Below the pieces are notes generated by a model, which was not told the origin of the DNA, made no database searches, and worked only from the letters and a program-made list of their open reading frames with translations. Source: an uncultured Mycoplasmatota bacterium (GTDB lineage Bacteria > Bacillota_I > Bacilli_A > RF39 > UBA660). From it: a DNA stretch of 64,000 bases. Location of the stretch: assembly GCA_948434005.1 (NCBI GenBank), contig CAOJEH010000003.1, forward strand, positions 1 through 64,000, given 5' to 3'. Position numbers and translations under genes: made by a program. Below, piece after piece: positions 9,176 through 16,997 of the stretch (position 1 is its first letter; every line of letters begins with the position of its first letter).

Positions 9176-11794
9176 CTACTTTGCTTCATACCAATCATTA
9201 CCAAGTTCTATATCAACTTTAAGTGGTACTTCTAATTTATATGTATTTTCCATTATATCTTTTACTATTTCTTTTACTTTATCTAACTCATCTTTATAGA
9301 CATTGAATACCAATTCATCGTGTACTTGAATAAGCATTTTACTTTTTAGACCTAATTCCATAAACTTATCATGTATTTCTATCATTGCTTTTTTTAATAT
9401 ATCTGCTGAACTCCCCTGAACAGGAGTATTAAGCGCAATTCTCTCACCCATACTTCGAACCATATAATTCTTACTTTTTAATTCTTCAATAACTCTTGTT
9501 CTATTCATTAATGTTTTTACATATCCATTTTTATAAGCTTCTTGTTTTTCTTGTTCCATATATTCTCTTATACCAGGATATGTTTCTAAATAATTATCAA
9601 TAAAACTTTTAGCAGTTTTAATATCAATTCCTAAATCCTCTGATAAACCAAAACTACTTATACCATATATAATTCCAAAGTTAACAGCTTTTGCAGTTCT
9701 CCTCATTTCTTTATCCACTTGATCTAAACTAACATGATAAATATCACTAGCAGTTTGAGTATGAATATCTATTCCTTTTTTAAATGCTTCTATTAAGTTA
9801 GTAGCATTTGCCATAGCTGCAAATATACGCAATTCTACTTGTGAATAATCACTAGATAAAATAACAGAATCCTCATCAGGTATAAAAGCTTTTCTTATCA
9901 ATCTAGAGTATTCATCTCTTACAGGTATATTTTGAAGATTTGGACTAACACTTGAAAGCCTTCCTGTTCTTGTTAAAGTTTGGGTAAATATGGTATGTAT
10001 GCGTCCATCTTTTCTTATTTCATTTTTTAAACCAACAGCATAATTTGTATATAGTTTTGATATAGTTCTATAATCTAATATCATATTAACTATAGGATGT
10101 AGGTCAATGATTTTGTCTAATATCTCTTTACTAGTTGAATATTTATTATCTTTAACTTTTTTTGGATATTTAATTTCTAGCTTTTCAAATAGTACTTCAC
10201 CTAATTGTTTTGGAGACATGATATTAAATTCACAACCAGCCGAAGTATAAATTTCTTGTTCCTTTTCTTTCAGCTTAATAGCTAAATTATTACTAATTTC
10301 ATCTAAATAATCACCATTTACTTTTATACCTTCCATTTCCATATCAGCTAAAACATAGGATAGAGGCATTTCTATATCTTCGAATAGGTTTAATTCATCC
10401 TCTTTTTCTAAACTTTTTAAGATATCATCTTTTACTTCATAAATAAATTTTGCTCTTTCTACTATCTCCTTTTTTAATATTTCAAATTCTGGCACTTTTG
10501 GTTTTTTTAATGTTCCAAATAAATCTTCATAACTAGTGAAATCATACGATAAAAACTTTGCTAAATAACTAATATCATCTTTAACAGTATAATTTAATAA
10601 ATATGCTGCTATCATAAGATCAAAGGTAGTGTTTTTAATTTTTAATCCTAAATTATTTAGAGATACAATATTCTTTTTATTATCATAAGTACACTTATTA
10701 TTGATTGATAAAAATATATCCTTATTCTTTATAATATCTTCTTTTGGTATAAAGTATCCATAACTTCCATCATATAATCCTATCCCAATAATTTCACCTT
10801 TACTATAATTATCCCCTACTATTTCAATATATATTGAATACTCTTTATTAATATCAAACTCTTCTATATCTTTTATTATTAATTCTTTTTTCTCTTTCTT
10901 TTCTTCCACTTCTTCTTTTATTTCTTCTACTTCAAAATCTAATTTTCTAAGCAATGAATTAAACTCTAACTCTTTTAATATTTTTATATATTCTTCTCTA
11001 TTACATCCAGTATATTTTAAATCTTCTAAAGTGAAATCTAATTTTACATCCCTATAAATAGTTGCTAAATCATAGCTCATATAGGCATTTTCCTTATCTT
11101 GTTCTAATTTTTCTTTAGTTTTACCTGTAATATTATCAATATTTTTATATAAGTTATCTAGGCTTTCATATTTAGAAAGTAAATTGATAGCAGTTTTTTC
11201 TCCAATTCCTCTAACCCCAGGTATAGCATCACTAGGATCTCCCATAAGTGCTTTTAGATCTATCATTCTAATAGGCTCAACTTTATAAGTATTATAAAAT
11301 TCATCTCTATCCATTCTAATAAATCCACTTTGTTTTAGAAGTTTAACATCAACTTCATCACTTATTAATTGAAGTAAGTCTTTATCACTACTTACAATTG
11401 TTGCAATAAACTCATCTTCATTATCAACTACTTTACTAACTGTACCAATAATATCATCAGCCTCGTAGTTATCTATCTCATAATGTCTAATACCCATTGC
11501 ATCTAACACTTCTTTAGCTTTAGGAAATTGCAATCTAAGTTCATCAGGCATTTCTTTTCTACCAGCCTTGTAGGAATCGTATTTATCATGTCTAAAGGTT
11601 TTTCCTTTATCAAATGCAACCAATATATAGCTCGGATTTTCTTCTTTCATAATTTTATTAATCATATTAATAAAACCGTATAAAGCATTAGTAGGGAAAC
11701 CCTTAGAATTTCTCATAATAACGCCCTGATATGCTGTTGCAAAATAACTTCTAAATAATAAATTATTTCCATCAACTAGTATTACTTTTTTCAT
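9176..11794 (-). CDS. polA: DNA polymerase I
   Basis: 872 residues from the ATG at 11794; an in-frame GTG at 11803 overlaps the ribosome-binding site AGGTGA and is less likely. The 5'-3' exonuclease domain (about 1-290) has VDGNNLLFRSY, the EADD metal-binding cluster and a helix-hairpin-helix. The middle 3'-5' exonuclease-like domain lacks the D-x-E proofreading motif (IYIEIVGDN occupies that place), as in Bacillus enzymes, so proofreading is predicted to be lost. The polymerase domain is complete: motif A DYSQVELR, motif B RRTAKAVNFGIIYG and motif C QVHDELV. It functions in Okazaki-fragment maturation and repair. It is preceded, in the same direction and without a visible terminator, by an SOS-type small gene. 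Confidence 0.97.
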   Translation of the reverse strand: MKKVILVDGNNLLFRSYFATAYQGVIMRNSKGFPTNALYGFINMINKIMKEENPSYILVAFDKGKTFRHDKYDSYKAGRKEMPDELRLQFPKAKEVLDAMGIRHYEIDNYEADDIIGTVSKVVDNEDEFIATIVSSDKDLLQLISDEVDVKLLKQSGFIRMDRDEFYNTYKVEPIRMIDLKALMGDPSDAIPGVRGIGEKTAINLLSKYESLDNLYKNIDNITGKTKEKLEQDKENAYMSYDLATIYRDVKLDFTLEDLKYTGCNREEYIKILKELEFNSLLRKLDFEVEEIKEEVEEKKEKKELIIKDIEEFDINKEYSIYIEIVGDNYSKGEIIGIGLYDGSYGYFIPKEDIIKNKDIFLSINNKCTYDNKKNIVSLNNLGLKIKNTTFDLMIAAYLLNYTVKDDISYLAKFLSYDFTSYEDLFGTLKKPKVPEFEILKKEIVERAKFIYEVKDDILKSLEKEDELNLFEDIEMPLSYVLADMEMEGIKVNGDYLDEISNNLAIKLKEKEQEIYTSAGCEFNIMSPKQLGEVLFEKLEIKYPKKVKDNKYSTSKEILDKIIDLHPIVNMILDYRTISKLYTNYAVGLKNEIRKDGRIHTIFTQTLTRTGRLSSVSPNLQNIPVRDEYSRLIRKAFIPDEDSVILSSDYSQVELRIFAAMANATNLIEAFKKGIDIHTQTASDIYHVSLDQVDKEMRRTAKAVNFGIIYGISSFGLSEDLGIDIKTAKSFIDNYLETYPGIREYMEQEKQEAYKNGYVKTLMNRTRVIEELKSKNYMVRSMGERIALNTPVQGSSADILKKAMIEIHDKFMELGLKSKMLIQVHDELVFNVYKDELDKVKEIVKDIMENTYKLEVPLKVDIELGNDWYEAK

Positions 11795-11812
11795 ATTAAT
11801 CACCTAGTAACT

Positions 11813-11818
11813 ATTATA
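11813..11818 (-). promoter_or_regulatory. Possible extended -10 promoter of polA
   Basis: TGTTATAAT on the minus strand, 18 bases before the polA ATG, without a convincing -35. It may let polA be transcribed independently of the upstream LexA-type promoter. Confidence 0.4.
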
Positions 11819-11835
11819 ACATAAACTTAGAAATT

Positions 11836-11991
11836 TTACTTTGCTAAATTAATAGATAATGATGTATTTGTATTTCTAAAGTCATTAGAGCTTTCTAATT
11901 CTTTAACTCTATTAGTTACCATAAATGTACACATAACTGCTACTGTATATATTGTTAGAACGACTAACCCCTTTCTTATTATCTTTTTCAT
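11836..11991 (-). CDS. Small single-pass membrane protein, predicted SOS-induced (YneA/SosA-position analogue)
   Basis: 51 residues from the ATG at 11991, chosen because AAAGGAG lies 9 bases upstream and because an upstream ATG at 12033 would precede the predicted transcription start. The protein has a basic N-terminus (MKKIIRKG), one hydrophobic helix (about 8-26), then a short polar tail of about 25 residues rich in Asn and Ser, presumably outside the cell. It is transcribed divergently from lexA from a promoter whose spacer contains a LexA-type operator. YneA (Bacillus) and SosA (Staphylococcus) occupy the same position and block division during the SOS response. YneA carries a LysM domain, which this protein lacks. 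I infer a damage-induced division inhibitor or membrane peptide; sequence homology is not evident. Confidence 0.72.
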   Translation of the reverse strand: MKKIIRKGLVVLTIYTVAVMCTFMVTNRVKELESSNDFRNTNTSLSINLAK

Positions 11992-12017
11992 AACACATCT
12001 CTCCTTTCTGTAATTTA

Positions 12018-12046
12018 ACTTTACTACAAACACTAGTTCGAGTCAA
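12018..12046 (-). promoter_or_regulatory. SOS promoter of the small membrane-protein gene
   Basis: -35 TTGACT (12046-12041), exactly 17-base spacer, -10 TAAAGT (12023-12018). The LexA-type operator at 12027-12040 occupies the spacer, the expected arrangement for tight LexA repression. Confidence 0.75.
12027..12040. promoter_or_regulatory. LexA operator 1 (SOS box)
   Basis: 14-base inverted repeat, CGAACTAGTGTTTG on the minus strand, which fits the Gram-positive LexA pattern CGAAC-4-GTTYG. It is placed between the -35 and -10 of the small membrane-protein gene. Confidence 0.8.
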
Positions 12047-12055
12047 TATCTTTTT

Positions 12056-12069
12056 GAAACATTTGTTTG
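12056..12069. promoter_or_regulatory. LexA operator 2 (weaker SOS box) at the lexA promoter
   Basis: GAAACATTTGTTTG keeps the AAC-4-GTT core and the GTTTG half site, with a degenerate left half. It overlaps the lexA -35 box, consistent with autorepression. Confidence 0.55.
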
Positions 12070-12095
12070 ACATTTTACATATGTAGTGTTAAACT
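12067..12095 (+). promoter_or_regulatory. lexA promoter
   Basis: -35 TTGACA (12067-12072), 17-base spacer containing the palindrome TACATATGTA, -10 TAAACT (12090-12095). Transcription would start near 12102, so the ATG at 12098 cannot be the start and the one at 12116 is favoured. Confidence 0.7.
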
Positions 12096-12115
12096 AGATG
12101 TATAAGGAGGGAATT

Positions 12116-12733
12116 ATGGAGAAATTAACAAATAGACAAGCTACAATTTTAGATGTTTTAAAAAAGTTAATAGCCAAGAAAGGATATCCACCTACTGTTA
12201 GAGAAATTGGTAAAGAAGCTGGTCTTAGTTCTACTGCTACTACTCAGTTTCATTTAACTAAGTTAGAAGAAAAAGGATATATAAAAAAAGATAATAGTAA
12301 AAATAGGACTATTGAGATTTTAGTACCTAATGAATATATAGAAACAAAAGAAAATATAGTTCAAGTTCCTCTTCTTGGGAAAGTAACAGCAGGTACCCCT
12401 ATTGAAGCTATTGAAATGCCCAATGAATATTTTTCACTACCAACTGAACTAATAAGCAGTAAAAATGATATATTCACTTTAAAAGTAAGTGGTGAATCAA
12501 TGATTAATGTAGGAATATATGATGGTGATATCTTGATTGTTGAAAGATGTAATACTGCTAAAAATGGTGATACAGTAGTAGCTATGAATGCTGATAACGA
12601 AGCTACAGTTAAAACATTTTATAAAGAAAATGGATATTTTAGATTACAACCTGAAAATGATACTATGGAGCCTATTATTTTAGATCAAGTTACTATTCTT
12701 GGTAAAGCTATTGGATTATATAGAAAATTTTAA
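12116..12733 (+). CDS. lexA: SOS repressor LexA
   Basis: 205 residues from ATG 12116, which has AAGGAGGG 5 bases upstream. An N-terminal winged helix-turn-helix (about 1-65; PTVREIG, SSTATTQFHLTKLEEKGYI) binds operator DNA. The C-terminal S24 domain has the self-cleavage site A92-G93 (VTAGTP), catalytic Ser128 (SGESM) and Lys166 (ATVKTF), all intact. It represses damage-response genes until RecA filaments trigger its cleavage. It is divergent from a 51-residue membrane-protein gene, and two operator-like sites lie between them. A bidirectional terminator separates it from convergent murI. Confidence 0.97.
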   Translation: MEKLTNRQATILDVLKKLIAKKGYPPTVREIGKEAGLSSTATTQFHLTKLEEKGYIKKDNSKNRTIEILVPNEYIETKENIVQVPLLGKVTAGTPIEAIEMPNEYFSLPTELISSKNDIFTLKVSGESMINVGIYDGDILIVERCNTAKNGDTVVAMNADNEATVKTFYKENGYFRLQPENDTMEPIILDQVTILGKAIGLYRKF

Positions 12734-12738
12734 AAAAT

Positions 12739-12790
12739 AAAAAGAAGGATTAAGATGCTTATAAAGATTAATTACTTAATTCTTCTTTTT
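12739..12790. terminator. Bidirectional terminator between lexA and murI
   Basis: Sixteen-base-pair stem (AAAAAGAAGGATTAAG with CTTAATTCTTCTTTTT, one G-U pair) with a 20-base loop. A and T runs on both flanks make it able to act in both directions between the convergent genes. Confidence 0.75.
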
Positions 12791-12794
12791 TTAT

Positions 12795-13541
12795 TTAATT
12801 ATTTAAAATATCATAACTTCTATCTATCAAATCTTTAGATTTATTATTTTCTATTACTATTTTTCCTTTACTTTCTGATTTATTTAATAAATTATTATTT
12901 ACTAATTGATTTTTGACTTCTTTTGCTACACCAATACAGCCATCTAATAATACTGTATTTGGTAAAACTTTTTGTATCTCATTTTTTATTAATGAATAAT
13001 GAGTACATCCTAATATTAAAGAATCCGCGTTTTGATATGGTGATAAAATCTCTAATAATAAATCATTTATTTTTTTATTATCACCTTCATCAATAAGATT
13101 AGCTAGATTTTTACCAGATGCTAAAGTAATTTTTTGACTATGATTATTATAAGTATTAATTAACTCTGAAACTCTTTTTGAATTGATTGTATAATTAGTT
13201 GCTAAAACAAGTGTATCTTTATAATCATTGTCATATGCTATTTTAATAGCAGGAACTGTTCCTACAAAAATTGTATTTTTATATTTTTCTTTTAATTTTT
13301 TCATACATGAAGTAGTTGCAGTATTACAAGCAATTACGATTATTTTACAATTATTTTTTAATAAGTATTCAACAATATTAGAAGTAATTTCAAAAAGTTC
13401 ATCATCGCTTTTTTCTCCATATGGATTATTAATACTATCCTCATAAAATAAATAATCTTCATTAGGTAGTATAGAAAGTAATTCCTTTAATATTGATAAA
13501 CCGCCTAGTCCAGAATCAAATATACCTATTTTATCATTCAT
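12795..13541 (-). CDS. murI: Glutamate racemase
   Basis: Makes D-glutamate for peptidoglycan stem peptides. 248 residues, slightly short for the family. FDSGLGG at residues 8-14, catalytic Cys72 in ACNTAT, second catalytic Cys179 with His181 in LGCTHY, and PYGEKS for substrate binding. The TAAGGAGAAGG ribosome-binding site is strong. It lies 18 bases after murE in the same direction, so the two wall-precursor genes form a small operon, separate from the rest of the mur genes in this window. Confidence 0.96.
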   Translation of the reverse strand: MNDKIGIFDSGLGGLSILKELLSILPNEDYLFYEDSINNPYGEKSDDELFEITSNIVEYLLKNNCKIIVIACNTATTSCMKKLKEKYKNTIFVGTVPAIKIAYDNDYKDTLVLATNYTINSKRVSELINTYNNHSQKITLASGKNLANLIDEGDNKKINDLLLEILSPYQNADSLILGCTHYSLIKNEIQKVLPNTVLLDGCIGVAKEVKNQLVNNNLLNKSESKGKIVIENNKSKDLIDRSYDILNN

Positions 13542-13559
13542 ATAGACCTTCTCCTTATT

Positions 13560-15011
13560 TTAATTTGTTTGTTCAACTTTGTCTTCTCTTAACTTAACTG
13601 CTCTATATGCTTCTTCTATATCATTAAAATATATTGTTTCATTCTTTAATTTTTGATATGTTTCGTTACCTTTACCAAGTATTAATACCATATCTTTTTC
13701 TTTTGCTATATTAATTGCTTTTTCTATAGCAGCTCTTCTATCAATAACTATTTCATAGTTATCATGATCTGCTTTTAATTCTTTTATAATATCTTCGCAT
13801 ATATCTTTAGGATCCTCACTTCTAGGATCTTCATATGTAAATATAGCATAACTAGCATTATTAACAACAGTATTACCTACTTTTGGTCTTTTTAAATAAT
13901 CTCTTTCTCCGGCTTGACCAATTACTACTATTGAACGATTTATATCTAAAGTATGAACAAAGTTAAGTAAATTAGTAATACCATTAGGAGTATGTGCATA
14001 ATCAACCATAACATAATATGGAGTATCAGTATCTAAAATATCAAGTCTACCACTTATATTTATATTAGGAATATTTTTAATTAGATAATCCATAAGAAAT
14101 CCTAGTTTTAAACAAGCAAGTAAGCCTGCTGTCAGATTATATACATTAAAGTCACCTAATAGTGGGCTTTCTATTTCGTAAGTTGCATTATCATATTTAA
14201 ATGTTATATTAGTTTTATTTGGAAATATAGAAAAATCTATAATTTGAAGAGTATTATCAGTATTTTTACCGTATGTATAAATATTACCATTACAAACTTT
14301 TTTAATTTCTTCATAATATTTATCATCACTATTTAAAATACATATACCATCCGTTTTAGTTCTTTTAAAAACCTCTTTTTTACATTCAAGATAATTTTCA
14401 AATGAACCATGAATATTTAAATGCTCACTTGTAATATTAGTATATATACTTACATCATATTCTAAATTTTCTAATCTTTTTCTAAAATAAGCTTCACTAC
14501 TGGCTTCAATTACTGCATAATCACAATTATCATCCCTAAAATCTCTTAAAAATTTATATAACAAAGTTTCATCAGGTGTAGTATTTGGATTATCATCTTC
14601 TATTTTATCGCACCAACTTCTACCATTAGTTCCAATATATCCGCAATCATTTTTTCCTATTAAAGTTTGAATTATTGTAGCAGTTGAAGTTTTTCCATCT
14701 GTACCAGTTACTCCTATCATTTTTAATTCACTTTCTGGATAATCATAAAACTTCTGACATATTTTTGATAATTCTTGATTAGTATTTTCTACCTTTATTA
14801 CAGGAACCTTTTTTTCTCCTACATCACGACTAACAACTATAGCACTAGCACCTTTTTCTATAGCTTCATCTATAAAATCATGTCTATCTGCAACAACTCC
14901 CATTGTACACATAAATAAATCACCAGGTATAATTTCTTTAGAATTGATTTTAATACCTTTAATTTCTACATTACTATCTATATCATATAATTCATTTAAT
15001 TTTTTTATCAT
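13560..15011 (-). CDS. murE: UDP-MurNAc-tripeptide synthetase MurE
   Basis: Adds the third amino acid of the peptidoglycan stem peptide. The start at ATG 15011 is preferred over the in-frame GTG at 15020, because GGGTGA lies 6 bases before the ATG. 483 residues: an N-terminal UDP-binding domain, a central ATPase domain with the P-loop GVTGTDGKTST, the carbamylated-Lys region and TNITSEHLNIHGS, and a C-terminal ligase domain. The specificity loop reads EDPRSEDP, close to the DNPR motif of meso-diaminopimelate-adding enzymes and unlike the DNPA of Lys-adding ones. GKGNE replaces the usual GKGHE. I infer meso-DAP but with moderate certainty. Confidence 0.93.
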   Translation of the reverse strand: MIKKLNELYDIDSNVEIKGIKINSKEIIPGDLFMCTMGVVADRHDFIDEAIEKGASAIVVSRDVGEKKVPVIKVENTNQELSKICQKFYDYPESELKMIGVTGTDGKTSTATIIQTLIGKNDCGYIGTNGRSWCDKIEDDNPNTTPDETLLYKFLRDFRDDNCDYAVIEASSEAYFRKRLENLEYDVSIYTNITSEHLNIHGSFENYLECKKEVFKRTKTDGICILNSDDKYYEEIKKVCNGNIYTYGKNTDNTLQIIDFSIFPNKTNITFKYDNATYEIESPLLGDFNVYNLTAGLLACLKLGFLMDYLIKNIPNINISGRLDILDTDTPYYVMVDYAHTPNGITNLLNFVHTLDINRSIVVIGQAGERDYLKRPKVGNTVVNNASYAIFTYEDPRSEDPKDICEDIIKELKADHDNYEIVIDRRAAIEKAINIAKEKDMVLILGKGNETYQKLKNETIYFNDIEEAYRAVKLREDKVEQTN

Positions 15012-15066
15012 ATACTTCACCCATATAAATTATATCGTAAACATCTTCATAATTAAAGGTTTTTTA

Positions 15067-15095
15067 TTGAAAAGTATCATTTTTTTAGTTATAAT
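15067..15095 (+). promoter_or_regulatory. Promoter of the arginase gene
   Basis: -35 TTGAAA (15067-15072), 17-base spacer, perfect -10 TATAAT (15090-15095), 18 bases before the start codon. Confidence 0.75.
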
Positions 15096-15112
15096 TATAT
15101 AGGTGATATAAT

Positions 15113-16024
15113 ATGAAAAGTGTAATAATAGGAGCAGGTTCTGATTTAGGTGTCCATATAGATGGTGCTCATCTTGGTCCTACTCAACTTATAAATGATG
15201 TAAAAGGATTTTATAAAGGGGAAATATTAGAATTTATACAGGATGAATCTATTATAAAAAGTAGAAGTATGTCCGATAGAAGTAAAAATAGATATGAAGT
15301 TAATATGCTTAATGAAAAGATGTATAAAGCAATACTTGATAAGATGCATAGAGGTTATTTTCCAATTACTTTGGGAGGAGACCATTCTGTTGTTATTGCA
15401 AGTGCTTTAGCTAATGCTAAGCAAAATGAAGAAATTGGAATGATTTGGTTTGATGCACATTCCGATTATAATACATTTGAAACTACTATAACTGGTAATA
15501 TTCATGGCTTACCTCTTGCGGCTATAAACGGATATAAATGTAATGAGTTAAGAGCATTTCATAAAGGTGAGGTTATCCAACAAGCAAAAACTGTTATTGT
15601 AGGTGCTAGAAGTATTGATGATGCTGAAAGAGAAATATTAAAATATTCTAATGTTACTGTCTTTACAACTGAAGATATAAAACGTGAAGGCGCTAAAGCT
15701 ATAACAGAAAAGGCTTTTTCCATTGCTGGTTATAAAACTAAAGGTATTCATATAAGCTATGATTTAGACTTAATTGATCCTGATGTTGCACCAGGAGTTT
15801 CTATTCCAGAGTTTGATGGTATTAATGAAGAAGAAGCTATGGAAATATGTGATACAATATTAGAGCATTTTAATGAAGTTACAGCATTTGATTTAGTTGA
15901 ATTTAATCCACTTCGTGATGTAGGCCGTAAAACAGAACAAATTGCTGTAAATATATTAGCTAAAACAATTAAAAAAATTGAAGAACTTCCTGAAAAAGAA
16001 GTTGAGGATGAATATCTAGTTTAA
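15113..16024 (+). CDS. rocF: Arginase (ureohydrolase family)
   Basis: 303 residues with all the binuclear manganese motifs of the ureohydrolase fold: GGDHS, DAHSDYNT and SYDLDLIDPDVAPG. The TGNIHGLPLA stretch with DAHxDxNT matches arginases (guanidino and alpha-amino recognition) better than agmatinases or formiminoglutamases, so hydrolysis of arginine to ornithine and urea is the likely reaction. AGGTGATA precedes the start and a near-consensus promoter lies just upstream. It is monocistronic, ended by a bidirectional terminator, and divergent from murE. No arginine-catabolism partners are nearby. Confidence 0.9.
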   Translation: MKSVIIGAGSDLGVHIDGAHLGPTQLINDVKGFYKGEILEFIQDESIIKSRSMSDRSKNRYEVNMLNEKMYKAILDKMHRGYFPITLGGDHSVVIASALANAKQNEEIGMIWFDAHSDYNTFETTITGNIHGLPLAAINGYKCNELRAFHKGEVIQQAKTVIVGARSIDDAEREILKYSNVTVFTTEDIKREGAKAITEKAFSIAGYKTKGIHISYDLDLIDPDVAPGVSIPEFDGINEEEAMEICDTILEHFNEVTAFDLVEFNPLRDVGRKTEQIAVNILAKTIKKIEELPEKEVEDEYLV

Positions 16025-16026
16025 TC

Positions 16027-16056
16027 AAAAAAACTATTATCTTCAATAGTTTTTTT
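16027..16056. terminator. Terminator after the arginase gene (bidirectional)
   Basis: Perfect 12-base-pair stem AAAAAAACTATT/AATAGTTTTTTT with a 6-base loop, 3 bases after the arginase stop. It could also end the convergent minus-strand gene. Confidence 0.85.
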
Positions 16057-16086
16057 ATTTTACAATTTATACAAAGAAAAAAGAGA

Positions 16087-16863
16087 TTAACTCTCTTCCG
16101 CTTTATCAAAAACATAATGATAGTTTTCTTTATCAAATTTAAAATAGTAAGTTACTGTAGTTGATTCATTTTTTTCTTCATCAAGCATATCAGTAATAAT
16201 CTTTATTTTATCACCTGTTTTAGTAGCTTTCTTAATTGTTTGTTTAACTCCTCCGCCACAAGTACCGCCACCTTCACAACTATATTTTGCATATAAATCT
16301 TTTTCTTTATCATAATGCATTAAATAACATGATGGTTCTACATCATTACCTATACCAAAATCTTCATCTTTAACTTTAAAATCACTACCAAATAATTCCC
16401 TTACTTTTCTTCTTAAAATATTTGCATCTAATGAAGTAGTATAATTATTTTTTGTTGCTTCATTAAATTTATTCATATCACCAGTACCATATGCTTCTGA
16501 CATTTCACCATTCATTCCTCCACAGTATGATGCTTTTCCAACTACTGCACCAACTTCAGAGCATGAAACGGTAGAAAAATTAGATTCTCCTAAATTATTA
16601 TATGCTAATCTTAATTTTAATAGGTTATTATTATTTAAATCATTTACAGACATATAGCAGGCCTGATCTAATCTAAATATACCAAAGAATTCCTGAACTA
16701 AATCATTATTAATATCTAATTCTTCTACTTTTTCTGTTCTTGTTACTTCTTTAGTATCTTTTTTTACCATTAGCTTATCGTATACTATATAACCACCTGA
16801 ACCCAATAACAATATTATTAATATAACTATTGTTACTATTAAACCTTTATTTGTTTTTTTCAT
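16087..16863 (-). CDS. Secreted, membrane-anchored protein of unknown function
   Basis: 258 residues from ATG 16863, chosen for the AGGTGAAT ribosome-binding site; an upstream in-frame ATG at 16908 lacks one. One N-terminal membrane helix (about 9-31) is followed by an extracellular domain of about 225 residues with eight cysteines (for example in DQACYM, VSCSEV, SYCGG, PSCYLM, KYSCEGGGTCGGG), suggesting disulphide bonds. I recognise no family. It stands alone between arginase and ileS, with terminators on both sides. A possible promoter with -10 TATAAT lies about 25 bases upstream but lacks a good -35. Confidence 0.7.
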   Translation of the reverse strand: MKKTNKGLIVTIVILIILLLGSGGYIVYDKLMVKKDTKEVTRTEKVEELDINNDLVQEFFGIFRLDQACYMSVNDLNNNNLLKLRLAYNNLGESNFSTVSCSEVGAVVGKASYCGGMNGEMSEAYGTGDMNKFNEATKNNYTTSLDANILRRKVRELFGSDFKVKDEDFGIGNDVEPSCYLMHYDKEKDLYAKYSCEGGGTCGGGVKQTIKKATKTGDKIKIITDMLDEEKNESTTVTYYFKFDKENYHYVFDKAEES

Positions 16864-16962
16864 AAATTCACCTCTTTTATTATTTAATTTCATTATATAT
16901 AACTTCATACGTAAAATAAAGTAAATTTACATAACATTTTGTATAATTTACGTTTTATGTAC

Positions 16963-16997
16963 AAAAAAACTATTAAGCTTAAGCTAATAGTTTTTTT
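16963..16997 (-). terminator. Terminator of ileS, fused to its stop codon
   Basis: Thirteen-base-pair stem (AAAAAAACTATTA with TAATAGTTTTTTT, 9-base loop). The TAA stop of ileS (16998-16996) forms the beginning of the stem. Confidence 0.85.

Noticed and set aside
12076-12085. Palindrome TACATATGTA in the lexA promoter as a third LexA box
   Set aside because: Lacks the GAAC/GTTC half sites; central similarity only.
12098-12115. Upstream in-frame ATG of lexA
   Set aside because: Lies 3 bases after the -10 box, before the expected transcription start, and the AAGGAGGG site fits the ATG at 12116.
16921-16960. Palindrome GTAAATTTAC and nearby TTTACG repeats upstream of the 16087-16863 gene
   Set aside because: Short AT-rich palindromes are frequent by chance at this base composition; no known operator matched.
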